From Chitinispirillaceae bacterium (GTDB taxonomy: Bacteria > Fibrobacterota > Chitinivibrionia > Chitinivibrionales > Chitinispirillaceae): DNA of 19,922 bases. Made by a program: the position numbers and the translations under genes. How positions within the stretch are numbered: position 1 is the first letter of the stretch; each line of letters opens with the position of its first letter. Under the pieces are notes generated by a model, which made no database searches, was not told the origin of the DNA, and saw nothing but the letters and a program-made list of their open reading frames with translations. Shown here in pieces: positions 10,166-17,076 of the stretch. The stretch lies in assembly GCA_016932075.1 (NCBI GenBank), contig JAFGDP010000143.1, positions 1 through 19,922 of the forward strand, given 5' to 3'.

Positions 10166-10185
10166 CCGGCACAATTTTGTGCCGG
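10166..10185 (+). promoter_or_regulatory. Perfect inverted repeat in the leader of the activator gene
   Basis: CCGGCACAA (10166-10174), two T residues, then TTGTGCCGG (10177-10185) form a perfect 9-bp inverted repeat. As RNA this is a stable stem of at least seven base pairs with an AU-rich loop. It ends one base before the AAAGGA-like stretch (10186-10191) that precedes the activator's ATG at 10204. There is no T-tract, so it is not a usual terminator. It could be an operator or an RNA structure that tunes translation or mRNA stability. Confidence 0.5.
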
Positions 10186-10203
10186 AAAGGATCGCCAGCA
10201 ATT

Positions 10204-11760
10204 ATGGTGCTTTCTGAGCTTAAAGTAGATTTGGGATTCAACGGCCTTTCCGTTTTATATCACATTGCCAGAATACTGGGACAGGGCGGCGATCTGGGAA
10301 GACTCATGGAGCAGATCCTTGAGATCCTTGAGATCCATGCCGGCATGAACCGCGGCATGGTTTCCATTTTAAGTCCGGACAATTCAGAACTTGTTGTGGA
10401 TGTTGCGCGGGGCGTGTCGGACAGTGAAAAAAGAAGGGGCAGATACCGGCCCGGCGAGGGGGTGACCGGCAAGGTGGTCGCAACGGGAAAATCGGTCTAT
10501 ATTCCGGAACTAAGCAGCGAACCGGAGTTCCTCAATAAGACCGGCGCTAGAAGTGCGATCAACCACGGCAATGTCGCTTTTCTCTGCGTTCCCATAAAAG
10601 CAGGCGAGACGGTCATCGGCGCGCTTTCTGTGGACCGGAAGGCAGAAGTTGATGAGGTCGTATTGAAAAATGAGCTGCGGTTCCTTGAGGCAGTCGCCGA
10701 TATCATTGCACAGGCAGTTGATGAGCGCCGCAAGAGTCAGGCAAAGATCGCGGCGCTTGAAAAAGAGAACCTCGAGCTCCGCGCCACGCTCGAAGATATC
10801 GGCAGACCATCTGAGATGGTCGGCAATGCAGGCATCATGCGCGAGGTTTATAGACAGATCGCGCAGGTGGCCCCTTCGCCGACCTCCGTGCTCATCCGCG
10901 GAGAGACCGGCACCGGCAAGGAGCTTATTGCCCGGGCCATCCATCGAAAAAGCCCGGTTAAAGATGGCCCGTTTGTTGCCGTGAACTGCGCCGCGCTGCC
11001 TGAGTCCCTGCTTGAATCAGAACTGTTCGGCCATGAAAAAGGTTCGTTCACCGGCGCCGTTACCCAGCGCATCGGCAGGTTCGAATCCGCAAACAACGGC
11101 ACGCTGTTTCTTGACGAGATCGCTGAAATGCCGCTTGCTTCCCAGGCGCGCCTGCTGCGCGCGATCCAGGAAAAGGAGATCCAGCGCCTCGGCGGGACCG
11201 TGCCGGTGCGCGTCAATGTGCGGCTTATATGCGCGACCAACCGTGACCTTGATGCCGATGTCAGGGAGGGCCGGTTTCGCGATGACCTCTACTACCGGAT
11301 AAACGTCTTCACCATCGTGCTCCCCTCCCTGCGCAACAGGGGCGCTGATGTGCTGCTTCTGGCAGACCATTTTGTAAAAAAGTACTGCACGGTCCATACC
11401 AAGAGTATCAACCGCATCTCAACGCCGGCCATTGACATGCTTTCAGCCTACCACTGGCCCGGCAATGTACGCGAGCTTGAAAACGTGATCGAGCGCGCGG
11501 TCCTTGTTGCCACGACCGACAGCATTGAGGGCCATGACCTGCCGCCAACCCTCCAGATGAAGGAGATAGCAGAGGCAGGCGTGCGTAAGGACACCTTCGA
11601 AAGTCAGGTTGCGGCCTATGAGCGCGAGCGCATCGTGGATGCGCTCAAGGATTCACGCGGCAATCAGACAGAAGCGGCAAAACTGCTCGGTACGACCAAG
11701 CGGATCATACAGTATAAAATCAGCAAGTACAATATCGATTATACGAGATACAGGCGGTGA
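10204..11760 (+). CDS. NifA-type sigma-54-dependent transcriptional activator
   Basis: A 518-residue enhancer-binding protein that activates sigma-54 RNA polymerase. Order of domains: N-terminal GAF sensor (about 15-170, opening LSVLYHIARIL as in NifA proteins), a short coiled linker (about 175-200), AAA+ ATPase (about 205-435), and a C-terminal Fis-type helix-turn-helix (about 485-512, NQTEAAKLLGTTKRIIQYKI). The ATPase has Walker A GETGTGKE (233-240), the sigma-54-contacting loop GSFTGA (280-285; usual form GAFTGA), Walker B LFLDEI (301-306), sensor I ATNRD and WPGNVRELEN (418-427). There is no receiver domain, so it is not a phosphorylated NtrC. The CX4C linker of oxygen-sensing NifA proteins is also absent. 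The frame is open back to a GTG at 10105, but the ATG at 10204 gives the family's usual N-terminus. Likely targets are the two promoters at 7531-7545 and 7781-7796. Confidence 0.9.
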   Translation: MVLSELKVDLGFNGLSVLYHIARILGQGGDLGRLMEQILEILEIHAGMNRGMVSILSPDNSELVVDVARGVSDSEKRRGRYRPGEGVTGKVVATGKSVYIPELSSEPEFLNKTGARSAINHGNVAFLCVPIKAGETVIGALSVDRKAEVDEVVLKNELRFLEAVADIIAQAVDERRKSQAKIAALEKENLELRATLEDIGRPSEMVGNAGIMREVYRQIAQVAPSPTSVLIRGETGTGKELIARAIHRKSPVKDGPFVAVNCAALPESLLESELFGHEKGSFTGAVTQRIGRFESANNGTLFLDEIAEMPLASQARLLRAIQEKEIQRLGGTVPVRVNVRLICATNRDLDADVREGRFRDDLYYRINVFTIVLPSLRNRGADVLLLADHFVKKYCTVHTKSINRISTPAIDMLSAYHWPGNVRELENVIERAVLVATTDSIEGHDLPPTLQMKEIAEAGVRKDTFESQVAAYERERIVDALKDSRGNQTEAAKLLGTTKRIIQYKISKYNIDYTRYRR

Positions 11761-12057
11761 TATCCGCAATACAATGACGTTTTGCTGCGTCATGCCGGAC
11801 CTGATCAGGCCTCCAGATTCATGGGAAAACAATGGATTCCTCCTTTCCGTCGGAATGACCGCCAAGGATAATGCTACGGAGCAATACGTATGAAATCGTG
11901 TGCTTAGGCGGAACAGATTTTTTTATAAACCGCCACCCTGTTTTTTACCACAAACTTACGAATAACCATATCTGGTCTGTTTTAAACCAGGCCGGTGAAT
12001 GTGCGCAAAAAAGATACAAAATTCGGTTTTTCCAACCACCACGTCTGGGGAGGGAGT
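11761..12057. other. Intergenic region without a gene
   Basis: Besides the palindromic repeat, this 297-bp stretch has GGCGG (11907-11911) and CCGCC (11930-11934) flanking a T-rich loop, followed by TTTTTT (11941-11946), and CTGGT/ACCAG (11972-11976 and 11986-11990) with a 9-nt spacer. Either could be a weak terminator or an operator for the next gene. No believable reading frame or clear sigma-70 promoter was found. Confidence 0.5.
11774..11859. repeat. Palindromic intergenic repeat (REP/MITE-like)
   Basis: After the activator stop codon come two palindromic parts. The first is ATGACG-N8-CGTCAT (11774-11793). The second is an element bounded by GTCATGCCGG (from 11789) and an inverted, imperfect partner CCGTCGGAATGAC ending at 11859, with CCTGATCAGG, a perfect 10-bp palindrome, inside. 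The layout GTCATnCCGG...GGAATGAC resembles the dispersed palindromic repeats found between genes in many bacteria. It encodes nothing visible and may end transcription of the glnN unit. Only one copy is present here, so its repeat nature is inferred. Confidence 0.45.
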
Positions 12058-13185
12058 ATGAAGTTTTCCACGTATTTAATCGCCCTATCGATTTTCGTTT
12101 CCACACAGACCGTTTTCGGATCTTCGGCCGATACGCTGGACCTTATGGGCGGTATATCGAGCGGTTGGGGAATCGGATGGTACGGAGAAGCATGGAAACA
12201 GGAGGGCTGGTGCGGAGACACACTGGTCCCGGACATGGCTATGGATACGGTCACGACTTCAGACACGCTATGGGACTGTATCATATCCACCCCGATTAAC
12301 GATACCGTGATTACAACCAAACAGAGCTTTATGGTTGATTCCTTGACCGTCACCACCACGACCATCCACGCCCAGATCATCGTACGAGACAGCCTCAATG
12401 ATCCGATAGTGGATATCATCAATACGTACACCACCATAGTCGATTCCACCATCATGCGAAACTGCTATGAGATCGATTTCATATCCGATACCGGCGGGCT
12501 TGATTCCGGGGCTTTGTATGTCAATTACTACTATAAATTCAGGAATTCGTGGGCCCAGCTGCCCATAATCTGGTCCAACTGGGCCGGAATTGATTCCATT
12601 ACCGTGATCCCCTACAAGTATTTACAGGTCGTGTATAAAGGCCTTCTTCCCGTTCACCGGATGAAAATGGAGTTCATATACGGCACCTGGGGACCCAATG
12701 CCGATACGATGAAGACTTTTCTCAAGCTTGGAGACGGGGTGGGAATACTGGAGGCATCACCTTCCGAATGGAAAACGGCGATCATCGAAATTCCGGATTC
12801 GGTCACCCTGCCCGGCATTACCGGCTTGGTCTTTGCCATTGGAAATCTACCAGACGTTGTGAGCGCGACCAGCGAGCTCGTCAATTTGAAAGTGGCACGG
12901 GTATCGCTTCTGGCCAACGCGGACATCCCGGTCAGGCATACGGTGTCCCGCCGGGCCGGGCAGGCAAACAGGTTTTATTTCACTCCGAGTAGCGCGGGAA
13001 ACGTCGCGCTCTCCATCTACTCGCTCAAGGGCGAGCTGCTTTCCGCAACGTCCGTCAAGGTTGAGAAGGGCAGGCAGTATTCGATCAGGAAATTCGCGCT
13101 TGAGAACAGCGGGCTCAAATCAGCCCAGATTCGAATGGTGAAAATCAGAGGGGCAGGGGTCGAGGTTAATCAGAAGATATGGTAG
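12058..13185 (+). CDS. Secreted protein of unknown function with C-terminal sorting-like domain
   Basis: A 375-residue predicted secreted protein. The ATG at 12058 follows AGGGAG (12051-12056) and opens a signal peptide (KFSTYLIALSIFVSTQTVFG, cleavage near residues 20-24). An in-frame upstream start at 11995 would bury the signal peptide and is unlikely. The mature part is rich in Thr, Asp, Ile and Val (for example MVDSLTVTTTTIHAQIIV), as in extracellular beta-sandwich proteins. A segment around GDGVGILEASPSEWKTAIIEIP could be a jelly-roll domain, but I do not recognise the family. The last ~70 residues (ALSIYSLKGELLSATS...SAQIRMVKI) match the pattern of FlgD-Ig/type IX secretion sorting domains. 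It ends just before a strong terminator and appears to be a single-gene unit. Binding or breakdown of a polysaccharide is plausible from the neighbourhood only. Confidence 0.75.
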   Translation: MKFSTYLIALSIFVSTQTVFGSSADTLDLMGGISSGWGIGWYGEAWKQEGWCGDTLVPDMAMDTVTTSDTLWDCIISTPINDTVITTKQSFMVDSLTVTTTTIHAQIIVRDSLNDPIVDIINTYTTIVDSTIMRNCYEIDFISDTGGLDSGALYVNYYYKFRNSWAQLPIIWSNWAGIDSITVIPYKYLQVVYKGLLPVHRMKMEFIYGTWGPNADTMKTFLKLGDGVGILEASPSEWKTAIIEIPDSVTLPGITGLVFAIGNLPDVVSATSELVNLKVARVSLLANADIPVRHTVSRRAGQANRFYFTPSSAGNVALSIYSLKGELLSATSVKVEKGRQYSIRKFALENSGLKSAQIRMVKIRGAGVEVNQKIW

Positions 13186-13211
13186 TTTGAGAACAATTTC
13201 AGGAACTATTC

Positions 13212-13243
13212 AAAGGGCGCCTTACATTAGAGGCGCCTTTTTT
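13212..13243 (+). terminator. Intrinsic terminator after the secreted-protein gene
   Basis: AAAGGGCGCC (13212-13221), a ten-base loop, then GGCGCCTTTT with further T residues to 13243. The arms pair over ten positions with one G-U wobble, and the downstream arm runs directly into a T-tract. It lies 27 bp beyond the stop codon of the secreted-protein gene. Confidence 0.9.
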
Positions 13244-13319
13244 GTATCTGATGAATAGTTGAAATGATGAAATGATGAAAAGAAAAGGACCCGCCCGGAT
13301 CTGAGTACTCCCATAATTC

Positions 13320-13469
13320 TCATGGATGCCGGTTTGTTTCTGATAGCGGGGAGTAGCAGATGACATTTTGGCCGGAATGCAGCGCGCTTGTGATACTCGC
13401 AACCTCGGTTTCACGGTCAAGAAACTGCTCTCCGCGCACCACTCTGCCAAAAACAAAAGGGTTTTTCAT
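13320..13469 (-). pseudogene. Truncated AAA-type ATPase gene (N-terminal remnant)
   Basis: A 49-codon frame beginning NPFVFGRVVRGEQFLDRE and continuing to SALHSGQNVICYSP closely matches the N-terminus of archaeal-type AAA ATPases, whose N-terminus typically reads NPF.FG.VV.G..F.DRE......AL.SGQNVILYSPRRYGKTSL. Just where the P-loop RRYGKTSL should follow, the frame shifts and stops (TGA at 13320-13322). In the neighbouring frame the next residues are RYQKQTGI, a decayed trace of RYGKTSLI. The remaining several hundred residues of the ATPase are missing before the terminator at 13212. The gene is therefore frameshifted and deleted. Full-length homologues often occur in many copies per genome, so a lost copy is not surprising. 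Confidence 0.72.
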
Positions 13470-13474
13470 GGGGC

Positions 13475-13530
13475 ATTATCCTTTTGGGATTATCCTATAA
13501 TAACGGTATATATTATCCAAAAAAGATAAT
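13475..13530. repeat. Three ATTATCC repeats upstream of the ATPase remnant
   Basis: ATTATCC occurs at 13475-13481, 13489-13495 and 13512-13518, and GATAAT at 13525-13530 pairs with the last copy around a CAAAAAA loop. The AT-rich cluster lies directly upstream (on the minus strand) of the ATPase remnant's ATG. It may be the old promoter or an autoregulatory site of that gene. Short AT-rich motifs can recur by chance. Confidence 0.35.
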
Positions 13531-13598
13531 CAAGCTTTTAAGAGGCATAGTATGTTTTAAGGCGGCATGGCCGGAAATGCGAATATATAAGGATAGAA

Positions 13599-14441
13599 CT
13601 ACTGCCCGATCATCACCCTGCCGGTCAAGCTTTTTTCCCCAGCCTTTACCCTGACCAGGTATGCGCCGCTCTGCAGGCCGAGCCGGGTCAGGTCGAGCTG
13701 AGGAGCAATGCCGGATCTCTTCGCAACCACCCTTCCATTGATCCCGCACGCTTCAAGGGAGTAGGGCATTGCCGAAGCAAAGATGATGCGGTTGTTCATG
13801 ATTGATCCCTGCCGGGCTGTGTGACCGGCTTTGTGCGTGACCGGAACGATGTCAGTATAGGTGACGGCAATGTCATCGACCCATATGGTGCCTGATTTTG
13901 CGAGCGAAATGATCAGGTTAAACACATTTGCGCTGTCATACGTGGTGTCGCTCATAGTGACGGACGTCCAGTCAGCAGCATCGCCGGGATTGTTGCCCCA
14001 GATGGAACCCCATTTGCGGTCGATCCAGTTCCAGTCAGGAGCTTGGCACGTGGCCTGCTGCAGATGGAACATGGCGTTCCAGTAGGTGGGCATGTTTTCG
14101 TATTTTACCATTGCGGTGATGGTAACAATTTTATTAGCCGGAAGGTTGGTTATTGATCCGGAGATCCTGCATTCGGTGATGGTGTCCGCTCCGGGCGTGA
14201 TCGCCATTTTCAGCGCGCCCGGCGCGGTGAAAGGAGCCGTTGTCTCCTGTGAAATGTCGAAAACATTGTTACCGCTCGTATCCTTGTCAGCTTTCCAGAA
14301 GGCAAAGCTGTCCGACGCCGCGATATAGGTGTCAAACCCCGCGTTCTGCAGGGTCGCGGTCTGGCAAAAGCCGCTGCCCGCAACAAGGCACACAACGGCA
14401 AGCGAAAAGACGGCTTTGGCAGGAAATGGTGATGTATGCAT
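13599..14441 (-). CDS. Secreted carbohydrate-binding-like protein with C-terminal sorting-like domain
   Basis: A 280-residue predicted secreted protein. It starts with a signal peptide (residues 1 to about 26, AVFSLAVVCLVAGSG) whose ATG is preceded by AAAGGAG (14452-14458). Residues ~28-195 look like a jelly-roll carbohydrate-binding module of the CBM4/9/22 style: LQNAGFDTY near the start, W-rich middle (WNWIDRKWGSIWG), and IWVDDIAVTYTD as the closing strand. I cannot assign the CBM family with certainty. Residues ~215-280 form a FlgD-Ig/type IX-like sorting domain (INGRVV, LQSGAYLVRVKAGEKSLTGRVMIG). No catalytic domain is present, so the protein probably binds a polysaccharide at the cell surface or in the medium. 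It follows the GH2 gene after 147 bp and is likely the last gene of the cluster. Confidence 0.75.
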   Translation of the reverse strand: MHTSPFPAKAVFSLAVVCLVAGSGFCQTATLQNAGFDTYIAASDSFAFWKADKDTSGNNVFDISQETTAPFTAPGALKMAITPGADTITECRISGSITNLPANKIVTITAMVKYENMPTYWNAMFHLQQATCQAPDWNWIDRKWGSIWGNNPGDAADWTSVTMSDTTYDSANVFNLIISLAKSGTIWVDDIAVTYTDIVPVTHKAGHTARQGSIMNNRIIFASAMPYSLEACGINGRVVAKRSGIAPQLDLTRLGLQSGAYLVRVKAGEKSLTGRVMIGQ

Positions 14442-14467
14442 ACAACGGTTCTCCTTTAAAAGTATGG

Positions 14468-14496
14468 GTAGTATGAATTGCGACAGTCTATCTCAA
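14468..14496 (-). promoter_or_regulatory. Possible sigma-70 promoter of the carbohydrate-binding protein gene
   Basis: On the minus strand TTGAGA (14496-14491), 17 bases, then TACTAC (14473-14468) could act as -35 and -10 boxes. A start near 14461 would leave a short leader containing AAAGGAG. The -10 match is poor, so this is only a candidate. It would explain the 147-bp gap after the GH2 gene. Confidence 0.3.
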
Positions 14497-14588
14497 GTAA
14501 AATTAGTGGAAAAAAACAGATGATGCGAACGTCTTTTGAACACATAATTTTTTTCGTCATTCGCCGATACACGTGAGTCAACGGCGAT

Positions 14589-17063
14589 TCACCGTGCGAT
14601 AAGGATGTTTTTGAACGCGGCGCGGTCGCCGGTGACCACACCGATCCGGTACATGCCTTTTCCCAGTACTCCGGCGTCTAGAATCACCGAGCGGCCTGAC
14701 CGCCGGGCCGGGCATCGGATCGTTTTTCCCTTAAGATCAAAAAGCGTGATCAAGGCGTCGGCATGGTCATGACGGGCAAAGGACACCACAATCTTCCCCT
14801 TGCCCTGCCTGATTGAAAAGGGTACTGGCGAACCATGGGCGTTCCGTGATGGTCCGGCGCCTGTTCCAGGCCAGATGAACGGCAGCGGCGAGTTGTCCGG
14901 GGAAACGGCCGTGAGCGTGACCGTGCCCTGGCTGAGCGACCCGGACGTGGCAATGACGGTCACGGTGCCGGGCGTGAGCCGGGATTTGACGACAATGCCG
15001 ATTTTACCGGCAATCGCTGCCCTGGTGACCGGATTTCCTTCAAACACATCCACCGGGCCGGTTACCGTAAACGTCACGTTCGGAGATGCCCACACGCACC
15101 GGTTCGACGCATCGCGTATGGATGCAACGATGATTGAAAGATCGGTGCTGTCGGCGACAAGCCGCGTCACGTCGGCGTCAAGCTGTATTTTGGCTGCGGT
15201 CAGGCCGTTTGCCGGATAGTCGTCGGCAGCACCGGTCCAGTTGGTCTTGAACGTGTAATACACCTTTTTTGGGATACGGTAATGGTCAACCGCGCCCATG
15301 GGATGGCTGAGTCCTATATTCGCTGACCAGTAATCAACAAACACCCACATATGCGCGCCGCCGAGCTTGGGAAGGTCGACGAAATCCACCCATCCGAAGT
15401 CTGGCACGGTGGGGGTAATGGCGTCGCCGCCGGTCCAGCGCAGCTTCGCAAAATCGTCTTCGCTGTAGTTATTCCCGCTTGACGCGGTCGCGCCCCTGGT
15501 GCACCAGCGTTCCCACCCGTGCGCGTATTCGGCGTTGTACAGCCTGATGTTGACCGGGTCGGTGGGATACGCATAGTTCAGCCCGTGGATATCGGTGGCG
15601 CCGTTCTGCGCGTCGCTTCCGGTCGGGTACCACTTGTTGTTGATGTTCGACGTAAACCGCGTCGTGTCGAGCGCCTTGATCGTTGCATGGAGCGCTTTGA
15701 ACCTGGTTTCGAACTGGGTGGTGAGCGGCGCCTCGTTGAAAACACCCCACATGATAATGGACGGATGATTGTATCCCACCGCGACCATCTCTTTGGCCGC
15801 GGCGGTCATGCGGGTCCAGAACACGGACGGGTAGTCGGTGGTCTGGCCTCCCCATGAGGGGAGCTCGGGCTCGCAGATCATGCCGATCTCGTCGCAGGCG
15901 TCGTAAAGGGCCGGGTCGCGCGGATAGTGCGCGCACCTGATCGCGTTGGCGCCCATCTGCTTGGCAAGCCGCACTTCCTCACCATAGCGCGAGGTCGGGA
16001 GCGCGTGGCCGACCCAGGCGAACTCGTTGTGCATGTTCACCCCTTTGAGAAAACAGCGGGAGCCGTTGAGATAGAACCCCCCGTCAAGCCGCCACTCGAG
16101 CGTGCGGAAACCGAACCGTTCCGCATGGTCGTCAACCACCCGGTCGCCGACGCTTACTTTGGTGAACACCCGGTACAGCACCGGCGTTTCCGGCGACCAG
16201 CGTTTGATGTTCGTGATGGTTTCGGTGGTCATGTCAACAAGGCTCAAACCGTTCGCGGCCGCTGTGGCGGCCGCGCTCTTGTCCGTGATGATGTTGTCCT
16301 GGTCATCCACCACCACGCTGCGTACCGTTACCGGCAGCGCTGCGGACGAGTCGTTCCGTACCGTGGTCCTGATCATGACGTTCCCGCTGCTTGCGGATAC
16401 GACCGGTGTGGTGATCATCTGGCCGTAAGGCGGAATATGCACGTTGCTGCAATAGACCACCCAGACGTCGCGGTGTATACCGCTGAACAGCAGGAAATCG
16501 GGGTATTCATTATTCGTGGAATCAAGCTTTCCGGGCGGGACGTCGTGGCGGTAGTTGCAGTCGAGCCTGACCGCAAGCAGGTTGGTGCCGCTGCGGTTGA
16601 CCGCTGCCGTGGCATCAAACCAGAATCCGGTGAAGCCGCCGTTCATATGCTCGCCGATTCTGGTGCCGTTCAGCCACACCTCGGCCGATGACATGGCGCC
16701 CTCGAATTCAAGGTAGACTTTTGGCGCCGGTGCGTCGGCCGGGACCTCAAAGCTTTTCCGGTACCAGGTGATCCCGCTCCAGTTGCCGACTTTTGGCATG
16801 GTCGCCCGCTCAGCATCATTGGTGGGCGCCGCGTATTTTGCGGAGTGCGGCACATTGACCGTAGGCCATGAAGCGTCGTTGAACCCGATATCCTTCGGCG
16901 CGTCGCCGGTCACGTCGTTCTGGAATTTCCACCCCTGGTTAAGGCTGACTTTTTTCCGCACCTTGTATATGCGGTGCGCCGGAAATTCGGCCCATGCCGA
17001 AACCAGAAACACAAGCAGGCTTGCACAGGTAATGGCTGCTGCGGGTTTGAATGACACATGCAT
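14589..17063 (-). CDS. Secreted glycoside hydrolase family 2 enzyme (beta-galactosidase-like)
   Basis: An 824-residue secreted GH2 glycosidase. The ATG at 17063 has GAGGAG just upstream and opens a signal peptide (AAAITCASLLVFLVSAWA); earlier in-frame starts would run 84 codons into the kinase gene and are rejected. Domains in order: GH2 sugar-binding sandwich (about 35-200, LNQGWKFQND, ITWYRKSFEVP, LFSGIHRDVWVV), Ig-like domain (about 210-310), catalytic TIM barrel (about 310-600), a C-terminal beta domain with the pattern of Glyco_hydro2_C5 (IQLDADVTRLVADSTDLSIIVASIRDASN), and a terminal FlgD-Ig/type IX-like sorting domain (ITLFDLKGKTI, GKGMYRIGVV). Predicted acid/base is E444 in FNE within HPSIIMWGVFNE; predicted nucleophile is E512 in NAEYAHG. 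GH2 includes beta-galactosidases, mannosidases and glucuronidases, so the substrate is open; beta-galactosidase is the best guess. It starts 13 bp after the kinase gene. Confidence 0.9.
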   Translation of the reverse strand: MHVSFKPAAAITCASLLVFLVSAWAEFPAHRIYKVRKKVSLNQGWKFQNDVTGDAPKDIGFNDASWPTVNVPHSAKYAAPTNDAERATMPKVGNWSGITWYRKSFEVPADAPAPKVYLEFEGAMSSAEVWLNGTRIGEHMNGGFTGFWFDATAAVNRSGTNLLAVRLDCNYRHDVPPGKLDSTNNEYPDFLLFSGIHRDVWVVYCSNVHIPPYGQMITTPVVSASSGNVMIRTTVRNDSSAALPVTVRSVVVDDQDNIITDKSAAATAAANGLSLVDMTTETITNIKRWSPETPVLYRVFTKVSVGDRVVDDHAERFGFRTLEWRLDGGFYLNGSRCFLKGVNMHNEFAWVGHALPTSRYGEEVRLAKQMGANAIRCAHYPRDPALYDACDEIGMICEPELPSWGGQTTDYPSVFWTRMTAAAKEMVAVGYNHPSIIMWGVFNEAPLTTQFETRFKALHATIKALDTTRFTSNINNKWYPTGSDAQNGATDIHGLNYAYPTDPVNIRLYNAEYAHGWERWCTRGATASSGNNYSEDDFAKLRWTGGDAITPTVPDFGWVDFVDLPKLGGAHMWVFVDYWSANIGLSHPMGAVDHYRIPKKVYYTFKTNWTGAADDYPANGLTAAKIQLDADVTRLVADSTDLSIIVASIRDASNRCVWASPNVTFTVTGPVDVFEGNPVTRAAIAGKIGIVVKSRLTPGTVTVIATSGSLSQGTVTLTAVSPDNSPLPFIWPGTGAGPSRNAHGSPVPFSIRQGKGKIVVSFARHDHADALITLFDLKGKTIRCPARRSGRSVILDAGVLGKGMYRIGVVTGDRAAFKNILIAR

Positions 17064-17076
17064 ACGGTGACTCCTC

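Larger units (their letters stand above)
13186..13598. other. Intergenic region between convergent units
   Basis: This stretch of about 410 bp lies between the plus-strand secreted-protein gene and the minus-strand glycosidase cluster. It contains the terminator, the decayed ATPase gene and the ATTATCC repeats. The remaining sequence (13244-13319 and 13531-13598) shows no gene. No clear intrinsic terminator for the leftward cluster was found next to its last stop codon. Confidence 0.6.

Noticed and set aside
10105..10203. GTG start giving a 551-residue activator
   Set aside because: The added 33 residues have no family match, no ribosome-binding site, and cover the hairpin; the ATG at 10204 gives the normal NifA-like N-terminus.
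11907..11946. GGCGG/CCGCC hairpin followed by T residues as a terminator
   Set aside because: The stem is only five base pairs with an 18-nt loop, and the T-tract begins six bases after the stem.
13199..13456. 85-codon minus-strand frame
   Set aside because: It reads a shifted frame of the ATPase remnant and runs through the terminator; only its RYQKQTGI trace is informative.
14540..14590. TCGCCG/CGGCGA inverted repeat after the GH2 stop as a terminator
   Set aside because: On the minus strand the stem is followed by an A-tract, not a T-tract, so it does not fit an intrinsic terminator for the GH2 gene.
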